Source: Bacteroidota bacterium (GTDB lineage: Bacteria > Bacteroidota > Ignavibacteria > Ignavibacteriales > Ignavibacteriaceae). From it: a stretch of DNA of 64,000 nt. The stretch spans positions 62,001 through 126,000 of the forward strand of contig JAKAGV010000006.1 of the NCBI GenBank assembly GCA_021815405.1, written 5' to 3'. Below are positions 8,931-18,033 of this stretch, piece by piece. The notes below the pieces were generated by a model. It was not told where the DNA came from. It did no database searches and saw nothing but the letters and a program-made list of their open reading frames with translations. Each line of letters opens with the position of its first letter. Within the stretch, counting starts at the first letter, position 1. Position numbers and translations under genes: made by a program.

Positions 8931-8976
8931 TAATCTTACGCTTAATCGTTTTTGAATTCGATTAAGCGTAAGATTA
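8931..8976. terminator. Perfect 18-bp hairpin between convergent dacB and secG
   Basis: TAATCTTACGCTTAATCG (8931-8948) pairs perfectly with CGATTAAGCGTAAGATTA (8959-8976) across a 10-nt loop. There is no clear T-tract, so it may be a factor-dependent bidirectional terminator or a protein-binding palindrome. Confidence 0.6.
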
Positions 8977-9007
8977 AGTATATTCAACTTATCTTAGAAG
9001 CGAAAAA

Positions 9008-9373
9008 TTACTTCTTCGGCTGATTATTACTTTGTGCTGGAGGAATAGATTGAGTCTGCGGCAAAGTCGGCGTTTGTGGAATCTGCTGCTTGCCTGATTG
9101 CTGAATTATACTTTCACGCTGTGTGGCATTTATTTTACCGGGCAGAAATAACAAGTTAATTGCTATTGCTAAAACAGCAAGACTTCCTGCAAGCCACCAA
9201 GTTGATTTGCTTAAGAAATCAGCAGTTCTTCTTGCCCCAAACATCGTTCCCATTGAACCAGCAGCACCACCGAATGTTCCGGATAATCCATCACCTTTAC
9301 TAGCCTGCATCAAAACGACTATCATCAGCACAATTGAAATTATCGACGATATTACAACTAAAAACATATACAT
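9008..9373 (-). CDS. secG: Preprotein translocase subunit SecG
   Basis: The 121-residue membrane protein has the two SecG transmembrane segments (residues about 3-22 and 57-77) flanking the conserved QASKGDGLSGTFGGAAGS and MFGARRTADFL stretch. The C-terminal about 35 residues are low-complexity Q/P-rich, longer than in minimal SecG. SecG joins SecYE and assists protein export through the inner membrane. ATG at 9373 follows GGAG; the alternative ATG two codons on lacks that spacing. It lies 27 bp downstream of the tRNA gene on the same strand. Confidence 0.93.
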   Translation of the reverse strand: MYMFLVVISSIISIVLMIVVLMQASKGDGLSGTFGGAAGSMGTMFGARRTADFLSKSTWWLAGSLAVLAIAINLLFLPGKINATQRESIIQQSGKQQIPQTPTLPQTQSIPPAQSNNQPKK

Positions 9374-9399
9374 TGTTTTTCTCCTTATATCTTTTTTAG

Positions 9400-9473
9400 T
9401 AGCGGGGGAGGGATTCGAACCCCCGACACGTGGATTATGATTCCACTGCTCTGACCGACTGAGCTACCCCGCC
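9400..9473 (-). tRNA. tRNA-Met (anticodon CAT)
   Basis: The minus strand folds as a full cloverleaf: acceptor GGCGGGG / CCCCGCT (terminal G-U), D-arm GCTC...GAGC, anticodon stem GTGGA/TCCAC around loop ATCATAA, and T-arm GGGGGTTCGAATCCCTC. The CAT anticodon could also be lysidine-modified Ile2. The overall body resembles elongator Met. CCA is not encoded. Confidence 0.9.
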
Positions 9474-9529
9474 AAATTACAATTTTAGCCAGCAAATATA
9501 TTAACATTCGCTTGGATTTACAAAAATTT

Positions 9530-10519
9530 TTAACTTTTTGTTATAGAATTCCACAAAAAATCGATTAGCGCATTTATTCCTTGGTTGGTTGCCGAGGAAA
9601 TTGGAATTGGCAGAGAATCGGAATTCTTTAGCTTCTTCTTTGTTAATTTTTTTAATTGTGCTTCCTCAATCAAATCTGTTTTTGTAAAAGCAACTAATTT
9701 CATCTTTTTCGCCATAGCCGGGCTGAAACTATTCAATTCATTCAAAAGGATATCATAGTCCCTCTGATAATTTTCGGAGGTTACTTCAATTAAAAATAAA
9801 AGAATTTTTGTCCTTTCGATATGCTTTAAAAATTTATGACCGAGCCCTTTGCCTTCATGAGCACCTTCAATAATTCCTGGAATATCGGCAACTGTAAAAC
9901 TCTGATAGTCTTTATACTTAACAATTCCAAGAACCGGTTCAAGGGTAGTAAAAGGATAGTCCGCAATTTTGGGTCTAGCGGCTGATATTTTAGAAATCAA
10001 CGTTGACTTTCCGGCATTAGGAAAACCTACCAGCCCAACATCCGCAAGTAATTTTAATTCCAAAATAATTTTTTTCTCTTCTCCGGGCTTGCCAGATTCT
10101 GCAAATCTCGGAGCTTGATTAGTCGGCGTTGCAAAGTTGCTGTTTCCTTTTCCACCTTTACCTCCTTTTGCTATTACAAATCTTTTTCCGTCTTCATTTA
10201 AATCAGCCAGAATTTTTTGCGATTGATTATCCTTAATAATAGTACCAACAGGCACTTTAATTAAAACGTCATCGCCGTTCTTACCATCTTTTAGTGCGCT
10301 GGCACCAGGCTCGCCGTTTTTAGCTTTATAATGTTTCTTATATCTGAAATCCAGAAGTGTAGAAAGGTTATGATGAGCTTCTATAATAATATCGCCGCCC
10401 TTTCCACCATTGCCGCCGGAAGGTCCTCCTTTCGGAACATATTTTTCTCTTCTAAAAGTTACCGCTCCGCTGCCCCCATCTCCAGCTTTTACATCGACCT
10501 CAGCATAATCAATAAACAT
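9530..10519 (-). CDS. obgE: GTPase ObgE/CgtA
   Basis: The 329-residue protein begins with the glycine-rich Obg fold (FIDYAEVDVKAGDGGSGAVTFRREKYVPKGGP and onward to about 155). The G domain follows: GFPNAGKST (G1), DYPFTTLEPVLG (switch I), DIPGIIEGAHEGKGLG (G3), TKTD (G4) and SSATNQGI (G5). Obg binds the 50S subunit and couples ribosome maturation to nucleotide state. It lacks the extra C-terminal OCT domain of some Gram-positive homologues. It starts 11 bp after the upstream hypothetical gene, forming an operon with it. Confidence 0.95.
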   Translation of the reverse strand: MFIDYAEVDVKAGDGGSGAVTFRREKYVPKGGPSGGNGGKGGDIIIEAHHNLSTLLDFRYKKHYKAKNGEPGASALKDGKNGDDVLIKVPVGTIIKDNQSQKILADLNEDGKRFVIAKGGKGGKGNSNFATPTNQAPRFAESGKPGEEKKIILELKLLADVGLVGFPNAGKSTLISKISAARPKIADYPFTTLEPVLGIVKYKDYQSFTVADIPGIIEGAHEGKGLGHKFLKHIERTKILLFLIEVTSENYQRDYDILLNELNSFSPAMAKKMKLVAFTKTDLIEEAQLKKLTKKKLKNSDSLPIPISSATNQGINALIDFLWNSITKS

Positions 10520-10530
10520 ATTTCAACTTC

Positions 10531-12144
10531 TCACGCTTGATTGAAAAAATTAGCAACCGAATTTGTCAATACAACAGCTTCCTTGGAATAAGGATTAACC
10601 CGGTATGTTAGAAAAACACTTTTCAAAATCTCAGTTGCTTCTTCATAATTTTTGCATTCGCCTATTTTGTCAACCGTACCTAAAAAATCATCCCTGTCAT
10701 TATTGAAAACAACAGAAATTATTTTTCGTATATCTTTATCGCTTATAAAATCGAAGAGATATTTTTCCGGTACTGTTTGTTCATAAGCTATTTCCTCCTG
10801 ATCGTCATCTTGAGAATCCGATTCTTCCTCAATATATTCTTCGGAAATATTATTATCGTCCGCTTTCATAAAATCATCAACAAGCAAAGTTGAATCTTCG
10901 TGTTCTTCAGTTTTTTCCTCCGATTCAAGTGCCACAGTTTCTTGTTTATCTTCCAAAATATCCTTCGTAATGGCATCATCAAAATCTTTTAAAAGTTGAT
11001 TTGTTTCTTCTTCAAAATCATAAAGAGAATCAAGATCATTATTTTTTGTGGAATCAAGTTTTGTTTGTTCTAATTCATGTTCTATCTCAGCACTTTTATC
11101 TTCGTCTTCCTTAGGTTCTTCTTGATACAAAGAGAGAAGTTCTTCATCAAGTGAAGCATCAAAATTTAATTCTTCCTGCTCATTCTTTTCTTTGATAATT
11201 TCTTTCGATTTTTCTTCAGCATCCTTATCCACAAGAAGGGCTTCATTTCCTTTGTCCTCACGTTCTGAAAAATTTAATTCCGGCAATTGTTTTTCCGGTA
11301 CTTTATTTACTCGTTCTTTCGGAATAGATGCAACTTTCTCTTCCATATTTATAGTCTTAATATCCACCGGGACATTAGAATAAATTGCTTTTCGGATATC
11401 TTCAACTCCAAGTTTCATTTTAGAATCATCAGGGAAAATTTTCTTAAGCTTTATAAGATATTCCATTAAATTCTTTTCTTTTAGGAACATCTCGACTCCG
11501 CTTAAAGGAAGTAAATTTTTACTATTATTTGATAATACTGTTTGGCGGCTTTCCTGGTTAAAAAACTCCGACATTTCGTACAGAGAATAATCAACTATTT
11601 TCTGTTGACCGGCTGATAAAATTTCTTTATCAATCTTATTAATTATTAATTCAAATTCAGTAAGACTAAGCGCATCCAGCTTTCTCTTAATTAAATATGA
11701 CGAGAAAATATTCTTTAGATAATCATTATAATAAATGTAATTCAGCGTAAGCTTTATCTCGCTTGTCGATTTGTTATCTGTTTCATTAAAGATAAGTTTT
11801 GCCAGAGACCATCGCGGTCTGACTAAAAAATTTATGTTGAAAGATACAGCTTGGATAATCAGCTTCTTCAAATCTTCAAAAGCAATCTTTTTATTCTTCT
11901 TTATTTCTTGTGCGATTAGATTAAAATACTTCGCAATTTCGGCGCTTGTGTAATCAAAAACTGACTGCTGCAAGAGCTTTTTTCTATCTTCGGTAATAAG
12001 GTAATCCAGCTCTGCAGAAATATATTGAACTATTGCGGGATGCATACCGCTTCCCGCCAACTTTTCAAAGCTGATAAACGAGCCGAGATTTTTTATCTTG
12101 TTAAGATTATAATCTACTATAAACTTTATTTCTTTTTCAAACAT
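10531..12144 (-). CDS. Unknown acidic protein co-transcribed with obgE
   Basis: I do not recognise this 537-residue protein. The first about 240 residues are helical and mixed-charge (FEKEIKFIVDYNLNKIKNLG, then LIIQAVSFNINFLVRPRWSLAKLIF). Residues about 265-460 are very acidic and low in complexity, rich in Glu, Asp and Lys. A compact C-terminal helical block (about 460-537, LFDFISDKDIRKIISVVFNNDRDDFLGTVDKIG) closes it. No signal peptide or transmembrane segment is apparent. The 11-bp gap to obgE suggests a functional or expression link; the acidic linker looks like a scaffold. Function unknown. Confidence 0.7.
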   Translation of the reverse strand: MFEKEIKFIVDYNLNKIKNLGSFISFEKLAGSGMHPAIVQYISAELDYLITEDRKKLLQQSVFDYTSAEIAKYFNLIAQEIKKNKKIAFEDLKKLIIQAVSFNINFLVRPRWSLAKLIFNETDNKSTSEIKLTLNYIYYNDYLKNIFSSYLIKRKLDALSLTEFELIINKIDKEILSAGQQKIVDYSLYEMSEFFNQESRQTVLSNNSKNLLPLSGVEMFLKEKNLMEYLIKLKKIFPDDSKMKLGVEDIRKAIYSNVPVDIKTINMEEKVASIPKERVNKVPEKQLPELNFSEREDKGNEALLVDKDAEEKSKEIIKEKNEQEELNFDASLDEELLSLYQEEPKEDEDKSAEIEHELEQTKLDSTKNNDLDSLYDFEEETNQLLKDFDDAITKDILEDKQETVALESEEKTEEHEDSTLLVDDFMKADDNNISEEYIEEESDSQDDDQEEIAYEQTVPEKYLFDFISDKDIRKIISVVFNNDRDDFLGTVDKIGECKNYEEATEILKSVFLTYRVNPYSKEAVVLTNSVANFFNQA

Positions 12145-12191
12145 AAATTAATTTCCTTCTAAAACAGGAATTGAAGTGCCGCTATTAAAAT

Positions 12192-12245
12192 AAAAAAATC
12201 CCGGTTAAATTACCTGCCTATTTGCAGTTAATCAACCAGGATTTG
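12192..12245 (-). terminator. Terminator of the sdhCAB operon
   Basis: On the minus strand an imperfect stem (AAATCCTGGTTGATTAA with TTTAACCGGGATTT) is followed by a run of T (TTTTTTTATTTTA). It lies 25 bp after the sdhB stop. Confidence 0.75.
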
Positions 12246-12269
12246 AAAATCAATCTTAAAAAAGATAGC

Positions 12270-13040
12270 TCAAACTTCTACATTTTTAGATTTTATTTTA
12301 GCCAAGCGATATTCGTGATTAAGTTTTGCGATGTTTACAACTGAAATTCCTTTCGGGCATTCGGCTTCGCATGCATAAGTGTTTGAGCAGCTTCCAAAAC
12401 CAAACTCATCCATCTTAGCTACCATTGCTTCAACACGTTTTTGCCTTTCGGGCTGACCTTGTGGAAGTAATGCAAACTGAGTAACTTTTGCACTAACAAA
12501 CAACATTGCAGAACCGTTTTTGCAAGCTGCAACACAGGCACCGCATCCTATGCAAGCCGCAGAATCAAATGCTTCAGATGCAATCTCCTTTGATATAGGA
12601 ATTGAGTTCGCATCCGGCACACCGCCTGTGTTAACGGAAATATAACCGCCAACTTGAATAATTTTATCAAAGGCTGAGCGATCAACAGCAAGATCTTTAA
12701 TAACCGGGAAAGCCTTCGCACGGAATGGCTCTACCCAGATTGTCTGTCCGTCTTTGAAATTACGCATATGCAACTGGCATGTGGCTATCTTGCGCAATGG
12801 ACCATGCGGCTCGCCGTTAATTACCATTCCGCATGTGCCGCAGATGCCTTCACGGCAATCGCTTTCAAATACAATTGGGTCTTGATTATTTTTTTCAAGA
12901 CTGTTGTTTAACTCGTCAAGCATCTCAAGGAAAGATGCATCAGGTGAAATCGAAACATTGTAATCCACAAAAGAACCAACGGTATTTGGTCCGGATTGAC
13001 GCCATATTTTCAATTTTATATTTAATTTCTTCTCGTCCAT
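12270..13040 (-). CDS. sdhB: Succinate dehydrogenase/fumarate reductase iron-sulfur subunit
   Basis: The 256-residue protein has the plant-type [2Fe-2S] cysteines C62, C67, C70 and C88 (CREGICGTCG). Ferredoxin-type cysteines C162, C165, C168 and C172 (CIGCGACVAAC) and C217, C223 and C227 complete the [4Fe-4S] and [3Fe-4S] sites. It carries electrons between the flavin of SdhA and the quinone site in SdhC. Its ATG shares one base with the sdhA stop (TAATG), so the two are translationally coupled. Direction in the cell (succinate oxidation or fumarate reduction) cannot be told from sequence. Confidence 0.95.
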   Translation of the reverse strand: MDEKKLNIKLKIWRQSGPNTVGSFVDYNVSISPDASFLEMLDELNNSLEKNNQDPIVFESDCREGICGTCGMVINGEPHGPLRKIATCQLHMRNFKDGQTIWVEPFRAKAFPVIKDLAVDRSAFDKIIQVGGYISVNTGGVPDANSIPISKEIASEAFDSAACIGCGACVAACKNGSAMLFVSAKVTQFALLPQGQPERQKRVEAMVAKMDEFGFGSCSNTYACEAECPKGISVVNIAKLNHEYRLAKIKSKNVEV

Positions 13041-14977
13041 TATTTGTAACTCCTCTGAGCTAAATGTAAGAATTCAAACTCAAGCTGTTCTTTATGAAGA
13101 TTCCATTTCCCAACATTTTCAAACTCCCAGGCGGCAACATAACGATAGTTCTCATCATCGCGTTTTGCTTCGCCCTCATCTGTCTGATATTCTTCGCGGA
13201 AGTGACCGCCGCAAGATTCATTTCTGTTTAAAGCGTCGGTCGCCATAAGCTCGCCAAGTTCAAGGTAATCCGCAACGCGTCCGGCACGCTCCAAAGTTTG
13301 ATTCAAATCTTCAGCCTTACCAACAACGTTAACATCTTTCCAGAACTCTTCACGAAGTGTTTTTATTTCACCAATTACTTCTTTTAATCCTTTTTCGTTT
13401 CTTGCCATTCCGACTTTGTTCCACATCAATCTGCCAAGTTTTTTATGAATTTCGTCAACAGTAGATTTTCCTTTAATTGAAAGGAGCTTCTTAACAAATT
13501 CTTTTATTTCTTCTTCTGATTTTTTGAACTCATCATGCTCTGTTGAAATAGATGTAAATTTATGACTCGCAAGGTAATCGCCAATTGTATAAGGAATAAC
13601 AAAGTATCCGTCCGCTAGACCTTGCATTAAAGCGCTTGCGCCTAATCTATTCGCTCCGTGGTCTGAGAAGTTCGCTTCTCCTAAAACAAAAAGACCTGGG
13701 ATCGTGCTCATTAAATTGTAATCTACCCACAAACCGCCCATCGTATAATGAGGTGCCGGATAAATTTTCATAGGAACCTCATAAGGATTCTCTCCGGTGA
13801 TTGTCTGATACATATCAAACAAGTTACCATACTTTTCTTCTATCGCTTTTTTACCAAGACGTTTTATTGCATCAAAACAATCAAGATAAACAGCTTCACC
13901 GCCGTTTACTCCTCTACCTTCATCGCAAACCTCTTTTGCACTTCTCGAAGAAATATCTCGAGGCGCAAGATTTCCAAAAGAAGGATATTTCCTTTCAAGG
14001 TAATAATCTCTTTCGTCCTCAGGTATTTGATTCGGCGGACGATTATCGCCTTTCTTTTTCGGAACCCACACTCTTCCATCATTTCTAATACCTTCACTCA
14101 TCAAAGTCAATTTCGATTGATTGTCTCCGTGTAATGGCAGGCATGTCGGATGAATTTGAGTATAACAGGGATTTGCAAAGAAAGCACCTCTTTTGTGTGC
14201 TCGCCAAACGGCAGTAGCATTGCTGTTCATCGCATTTGTCGATAGAAAAAACACATTCGAATATCCCCCGGTTGCAAGTATAACAGCATGACCTGAGTAT
14301 CTTTCAATTGCACCGGTAAGTAAATTTCTTACAACAATACCACGTGCTGCTCCGTCAATAGTAATCAAATCAAGCATTTCTCTGCGGTTAAACATTTGAA
14401 CTTTTCCAAGATGAATCTGCCTGCTTAGAGCGCTATATGCACCGAGCAAAAGCTGCTGACCTGTTTGTCCTCTTGCATAGAAAGTTCTTGATACTTGCGC
14501 ACCGCCGAAAGAACGGTTATCGAGCAAGCCGCCGTACTCGCGTGCAAACGGAACGCCTTGAGCAACGCATTGATCAATAATGTTTCCGCTTACTTCGGCA
14601 AGCCGGTAAACGTTCGCTTCTCGTGAACGAAAGTCGCCGCCTTTGACAGTATCATAAAATAATCTGAAAGTTGAGTCGCCGTCATTCGGATAATTTTTTG
14701 AGGCATTAATTCCACCTTGCGCTGCAATGCTATGAGCGCGCCGAGGACTGTCATGGAAAGAAAATGACTTGACATTGTATCCAAGTTCAGCCAGTGTAGC
14801 TGCTGCTGAAGCACCTGCTAAACCTGTACCGACAACAATTATATCGTATCTTCTTTTGTTTGCCGGATTGACCAGTTTCAAACTAAATTTATGATTTGTC
14901 CATTTGCTTTCTATTGGTCCTTCAGGAACCTTTGAATTAAGCTTAAAATCTTTAGAGGTTGAATTTATATTGCCCAT
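13040..14977 (-). CDS. sdhA: Succinate dehydrogenase/fumarate reductase flavoprotein subunit
   Basis: The 645-residue protein has the FAD dinucleotide fold [20 protein letters not shown] near residue 47. The FAD-histidine-attachment region [11 protein letters not shown] follows, then substrate-site motifs around IHPTCLP and [10 protein letters not shown], and the C-terminal helical domain. It is the long approximately 640-residue form paired with b558-type SdhC. It oxidises succinate or reduces fumarate on the cytoplasmic face of the inner membrane. The gene lies 3 bp after sdhC and overlaps sdhB by one base. Confidence 0.95.
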   Translation of the reverse strand: MGNINSTSKDFKLNSKVPEGPIESKWTNHKFSLKLVNPANKRRYDIIVVGTGLAGASAAATLAELGYNVKSFSFHDSPRRAHSIAAQGGINASKNYPNDGDSTFRLFYDTVKGGDFRSREANVYRLAEVSGNIIDQCVAQGVPFAREYGGLLDNRSFGGAQVSRTFYARGQTGQQLLLGAYSALSRQIHLGKVQMFNRREMLDLITIDGAARGIVVRNLLTGAIERYSGHAVILATGGYSNVFFLSTNAMNSNATAVWRAHKRGAFFANPCYTQIHPTCLPLHGDNQSKLTLMSEGIRNDGRVWVPKKKGDNRPPNQIPEDERDYYLERKYPSFGNLAPRDISSRSAKEVCDEGRGVNGGEAVYLDCFDAIKRLGKKAIEEKYGNLFDMYQTITGENPYEVPMKIYPAPHYTMGGLWVDYNLMSTIPGLFVLGEANFSDHGANRLGASALMQGLADGYFVIPYTIGDYLASHKFTSISTEHDEFKKSEEEIKEFVKKLLSIKGKSTVDEIHKKLGRLMWNKVGMARNEKGLKEVIGEIKTLREEFWKDVNVVGKAEDLNQTLERAGRVADYLELGELMATDALNRNESCGGHFREEYQTDEGEAKRDDENYRYVAAWEFENVGKWNLHKEQLEFEFLHLAQRSYK

Positions 14978-14980
14978 TTG

Positions 14981-15637
14981 TTACCTCCCGTGGAAATATA
15001 AAAAGTAAATCGGCAGTGAGGCAAATCCAACTGCCATTAATATCGCATAAATAGTCCCGATCTTTTGAATCAACGGAAAATATTTTTTATGGTTCCATCC
15101 CATCGTCTGAAAAGCACTCTGGAAGCCATGGTTTAGATGGAAGCCTAACAGCACCATTGCAAAAATATAAAACCAAGAATAGAGAGGAATTGCAAATAAA
15201 CTGGTAACAATTCCGTAAAGATTTTCTGCGCCGGTTCCAACGTTGTATGGGTACCAAATAGTATCCAGATGAATTACAAGAAAAATAAAAATAATGCTTG
15301 CAGATTGAATCATAGTGCGCGAGAATATGCTGCTATTTTTAAATTTAGCATTTATCTTATAGTCTATAGGCTTTGATTTTTTATTTCCCCACCAGACTCG
15401 AACTCCGTTAATAATGTGAAAGATGAAAACGAGAGCAAGTAAAACTTCTATTATTCTTATTAAAGGTTTGAGTAACTCAAGCGTACCAGCGTAAGTAATA
15501 AACGCTTTCTCGCCCCAGTATAAGGTAAGATTACCTGCAAGGTGTATTATTAAGAAAATGATTAGTAAAATTCCAGTAATAGACATTACCAGTTTTTTAC
15601 CTATTGATGAATTTGTAAACTTCCAAAACCAACCCAT
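14981..15637 (-). CDS. sdhC: Succinate dehydrogenase cytochrome b558 subunit
   Basis: The 218-residue membrane protein has five hydrophobic helices and the b558-family features: KLVMSITGILLIIFLIIHLAGN near the start, HIINGVRVWWGNKK at about 95-108, and FHLNHGFQSAFQTMGWNH near 165-182, with histidines suited to bind two haems. This single large anchor (type B) transfers electrons to or from quinone. There is no separate sdhD. First gene of the sdhCAB operon; AAGGAG precedes its ATG. Confidence 0.92.
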   Translation of the reverse strand: MGWFWKFTNSSIGKKLVMSITGILLIIFLIIHLAGNLTLYWGEKAFITYAGTLELLKPLIRIIEVLLALVFIFHIINGVRVWWGNKKSKPIDYKINAKFKNSSIFSRTMIQSASIIFIFLVIHLDTIWYPYNVGTGAENLYGIVTSLFAIPLYSWFYIFAMVLLGFHLNHGFQSAFQTMGWNHKKYFPLIQKIGTIYAILMAVGFASLPIYFLYFHGR

Positions 15638-15839
15638 TAGTTTACTCCTTTGTTTAACAATTTCATGGGATATTTATCTTTCGATGTGAAGCTGCCATAT
15701 CAGATTCGAATTTTTTCCCCTTCGAATTTTAAAGCGGTTAATAAAAAAAATAACTTCAACAAACGAGCCTAGATAATGTGTTCTAAAATACTTAAATGAA
15801 ACTTATCAAATATTGTTTTTAAAATCAATTTTTGTTGAA

Positions 15840-17801
15840 TTAGTTAACATTACCGCTCAAATAATTCATCGCATCGTCTACAGTTTTATGAGTACCGGTA
15901 ATAACCAAAGTATCTTTCTCTAAAATCTTTTCATCGCTGGAAGGATTTGTAATTGTTTTATCATTTCGAACTATTGCTATAATCGTAACGCCTGTCTCTG
16001 CTCTCAAGTTAAGTCCCTTCATCGATTTCCCGACATGAATATTATTTTCATCAACATAAAAAGTTTCCGTCAATCCGGCAGCTAAAATTTCATTTAGATT
16101 GACAAGTGATGCAGCTGTTCCCTCTTCTCTCATCAAGCTGTAAGATTCACCTCGCAAAAGTGCAGCCTGTTTCATAATTATATTCAGAGGGATATGGAAT
16201 CTTTCCAGAACTTTGCTGAAAATCTGCAGCGATGTTTCAAACTCTTCGGGTATTACTTCATTGGCACCAAGAACTCTTAACTCATCAATCTCTTTTGTGT
16301 AACGGGTTCTAACGACAGAATAAATTTCCGGATTAATTCGCTTTGCATTCTTCAATGCTACTTTAGTTGCAAACGGATCTGAAATTGCAAAGACAATTAC
16401 AGAAGCATTTCTTATCCCTGCAGCATGTAAAATTTCTTCGCGGGTACTATCACCATAAATTATATTTTCGCCTTTGGATTTCTCTTCCTTTACCGTTTCA
16501 GGATTTATTTCTACAACTATGTATTCGATACCGGTTTCTTTCAATACTCTTGCGAGATTTTTACCATTCAATCCGAAGCCGACAATTATAACATGGTTTG
16601 TCAAACCATGCCCAAGTTCGGCTTTTCCTTTTGATACCTTTAATCCGCCCGCACCGTACCCAAGCATCGGTGCAAACTTAATCAACAGCGGTGTAAGCAG
16701 CATCGAAAAAATTGATGCAGCAAGGAATGCGTTATAAAAATCATGACCAATAAGATTAAATGTCAAACCTGACTGTGAAAGCACAAAAGAAAATTCTCCA
16801 ACCTGTGAAAGACTAAGTCCGGCAATGATAGCAATTCGGAATGGATATTTCATCGCTTTTATTAAAAGGAGTACAACCGAAGTTTTCAGAAGAATTATAC
16901 CGACAGTTAGAGCTATCATTAAGAAAAAATAATCGTAAACAAATTTTAGATTTAGCAGCAAACCGATTGATACGAAGAATATGCTGTTGAAAGCATCCTT
17001 AAAAGGTAATATATCCGCAGTTACCTGGTGGCTGAAATCTGATTCGGATAAAATAAGTCCTGCAATAAAAGCACCTATTGCAAATGATAACCCAATGAGA
17101 TGAGTTAAATAAGCAGTTCCGAGCAAAAGTAAAATTGTCCCGACGGTAAACGCTTCTCTGATTTTTAATCTTGCAAGCTGATACAAAACTTTCGGCATCA
17201 GGAATTTTGCTAGGAGAATAATAACTGCAATTGCAGCGGCGGCATAAAATAATTGTAAAAGAATTTTTGAAATTGTAAAACTCCCGCCGCTGAGTATTGG
17301 TAAAAGTATCAGCATCGGAACAACTGCAAGATCCTGGAAAATTAAAATAACTATAGAAATTCTGCCAAAAGGAGTTTCAAGTTCGTCGCGGTCCTGAAGA
17401 AGCTTAAGCACAATTGCTGTGCTCGAAAGGCTGACAAGCATTCCATAAAAAATTGCTTTGTTCAACTGGATGCCAAACAAATAAAAAATTAAAGCCGTAA
17501 AAAGAATCGTAAATACAATCTGAAAGAATCCGGCATAAAAAAGCATCCGCCGCATCTTTACTAAGCTGCTGAATGATACTTCAAGTCCAATTGTAAATAG
17601 AAGAAGAATGACACCAACTTCTGCCATTACCTGAATGTTCTCGATATCCGAAATTAAATGCAAGCCATAAGGACCTATAATCATTCCTGCCGCAAGAAAA
17701 CCAAGTATGCTCGGTACATTTATCTTTTTTAAAAGATAGATAATCGGCAGAGAGACGAGAAGGATAATTACTATTTCTTTTATTATAGTGAACTGGTGCA
17801 T
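15840..17801 (-). CDS. Kef-type monovalent cation:proton antiporter (CPA2) with TrkA-N and TrkA-C domains
   Basis: The 653-residue protein has about 12 transmembrane helices (residues about 7-385) with CPA2 motifs such as GFLAAGMIIGPYG, EVGVILLLFTIGLE and SSTAIVLKLL. A cytosolic Rossmann TrkA-N domain follows (VIIVGFGLNGKNLARVLKETG near 410, GDSTREEIL near 455), then a TrkA-C regulatory domain in the last 100 residues. Such proteins exchange K+ or Na+ for H+ and are gated by nucleotides or thiols bound to the TrkA part. It stands alone on the minus strand; about 230 bp upstream of it holds nothing I recognise. Confidence 0.9.
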   Translation of the reverse strand: MHQFTIIKEIVIILLVSLPIIYLLKKINVPSILGFLAAGMIIGPYGLHLISDIENIQVMAEVGVILLLFTIGLEVSFSSLVKMRRMLFYAGFFQIVFTILFTALIFYLFGIQLNKAIFYGMLVSLSSTAIVLKLLQDRDELETPFGRISIVILIFQDLAVVPMLILLPILSGGSFTISKILLQLFYAAAAIAVIILLAKFLMPKVLYQLARLKIREAFTVGTILLLLGTAYLTHLIGLSFAIGAFIAGLILSESDFSHQVTADILPFKDAFNSIFFVSIGLLLNLKFVYDYFFLMIALTVGIILLKTSVVLLLIKAMKYPFRIAIIAGLSLSQVGEFSFVLSQSGLTFNLIGHDFYNAFLAASIFSMLLTPLLIKFAPMLGYGAGGLKVSKGKAELGHGLTNHVIIVGFGLNGKNLARVLKETGIEYIVVEINPETVKEEKSKGENIIYGDSTREEILHAAGIRNASVIVFAISDPFATKVALKNAKRINPEIYSVVRTRYTKEIDELRVLGANEVIPEEFETSLQIFSKVLERFHIPLNIIMKQAALLRGESYSLMREEGTAASLVNLNEILAAGLTETFYVDENNIHVGKSMKGLNLRAETGVTIIAIVRNDKTITNPSSDEKILEKDTLVITGTHKTVDDAMNYLSGNVN

Positions 17802-18033
17802 GCCGGACGACTTTTCATCCTTTTGATAAATAGAATTTTATTCTCAAATTAAATATAAGAAATGGCAAAGTTAATTATATCAGTTAGCATAGAATGAATT
17901 TGAAAATTCTTTAAGATACAAAGTCTCTTAAGAATGAGTAAATGTTTACCTGATAGCAGGTAACATTCATAACCTTTCTTCCATACAATCATGTTGTCAA
18001 ACTCTAATGAGGCATCAAATTTTATTTAGCTTT

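Noticed and set aside
9400-9473. Initiator tRNA-Met
   Set aside because: The acceptor begins with G1 facing U, not the C1-A72 mismatch typical of bacterial initiators, and the body resembles the elongator.
13748-14134. Plus-strand gene opposite sdhA
   Set aside because: A shadow frame of a strongly conserved flavoprotein; its composition is not protein-like and no ribosome site precedes it.
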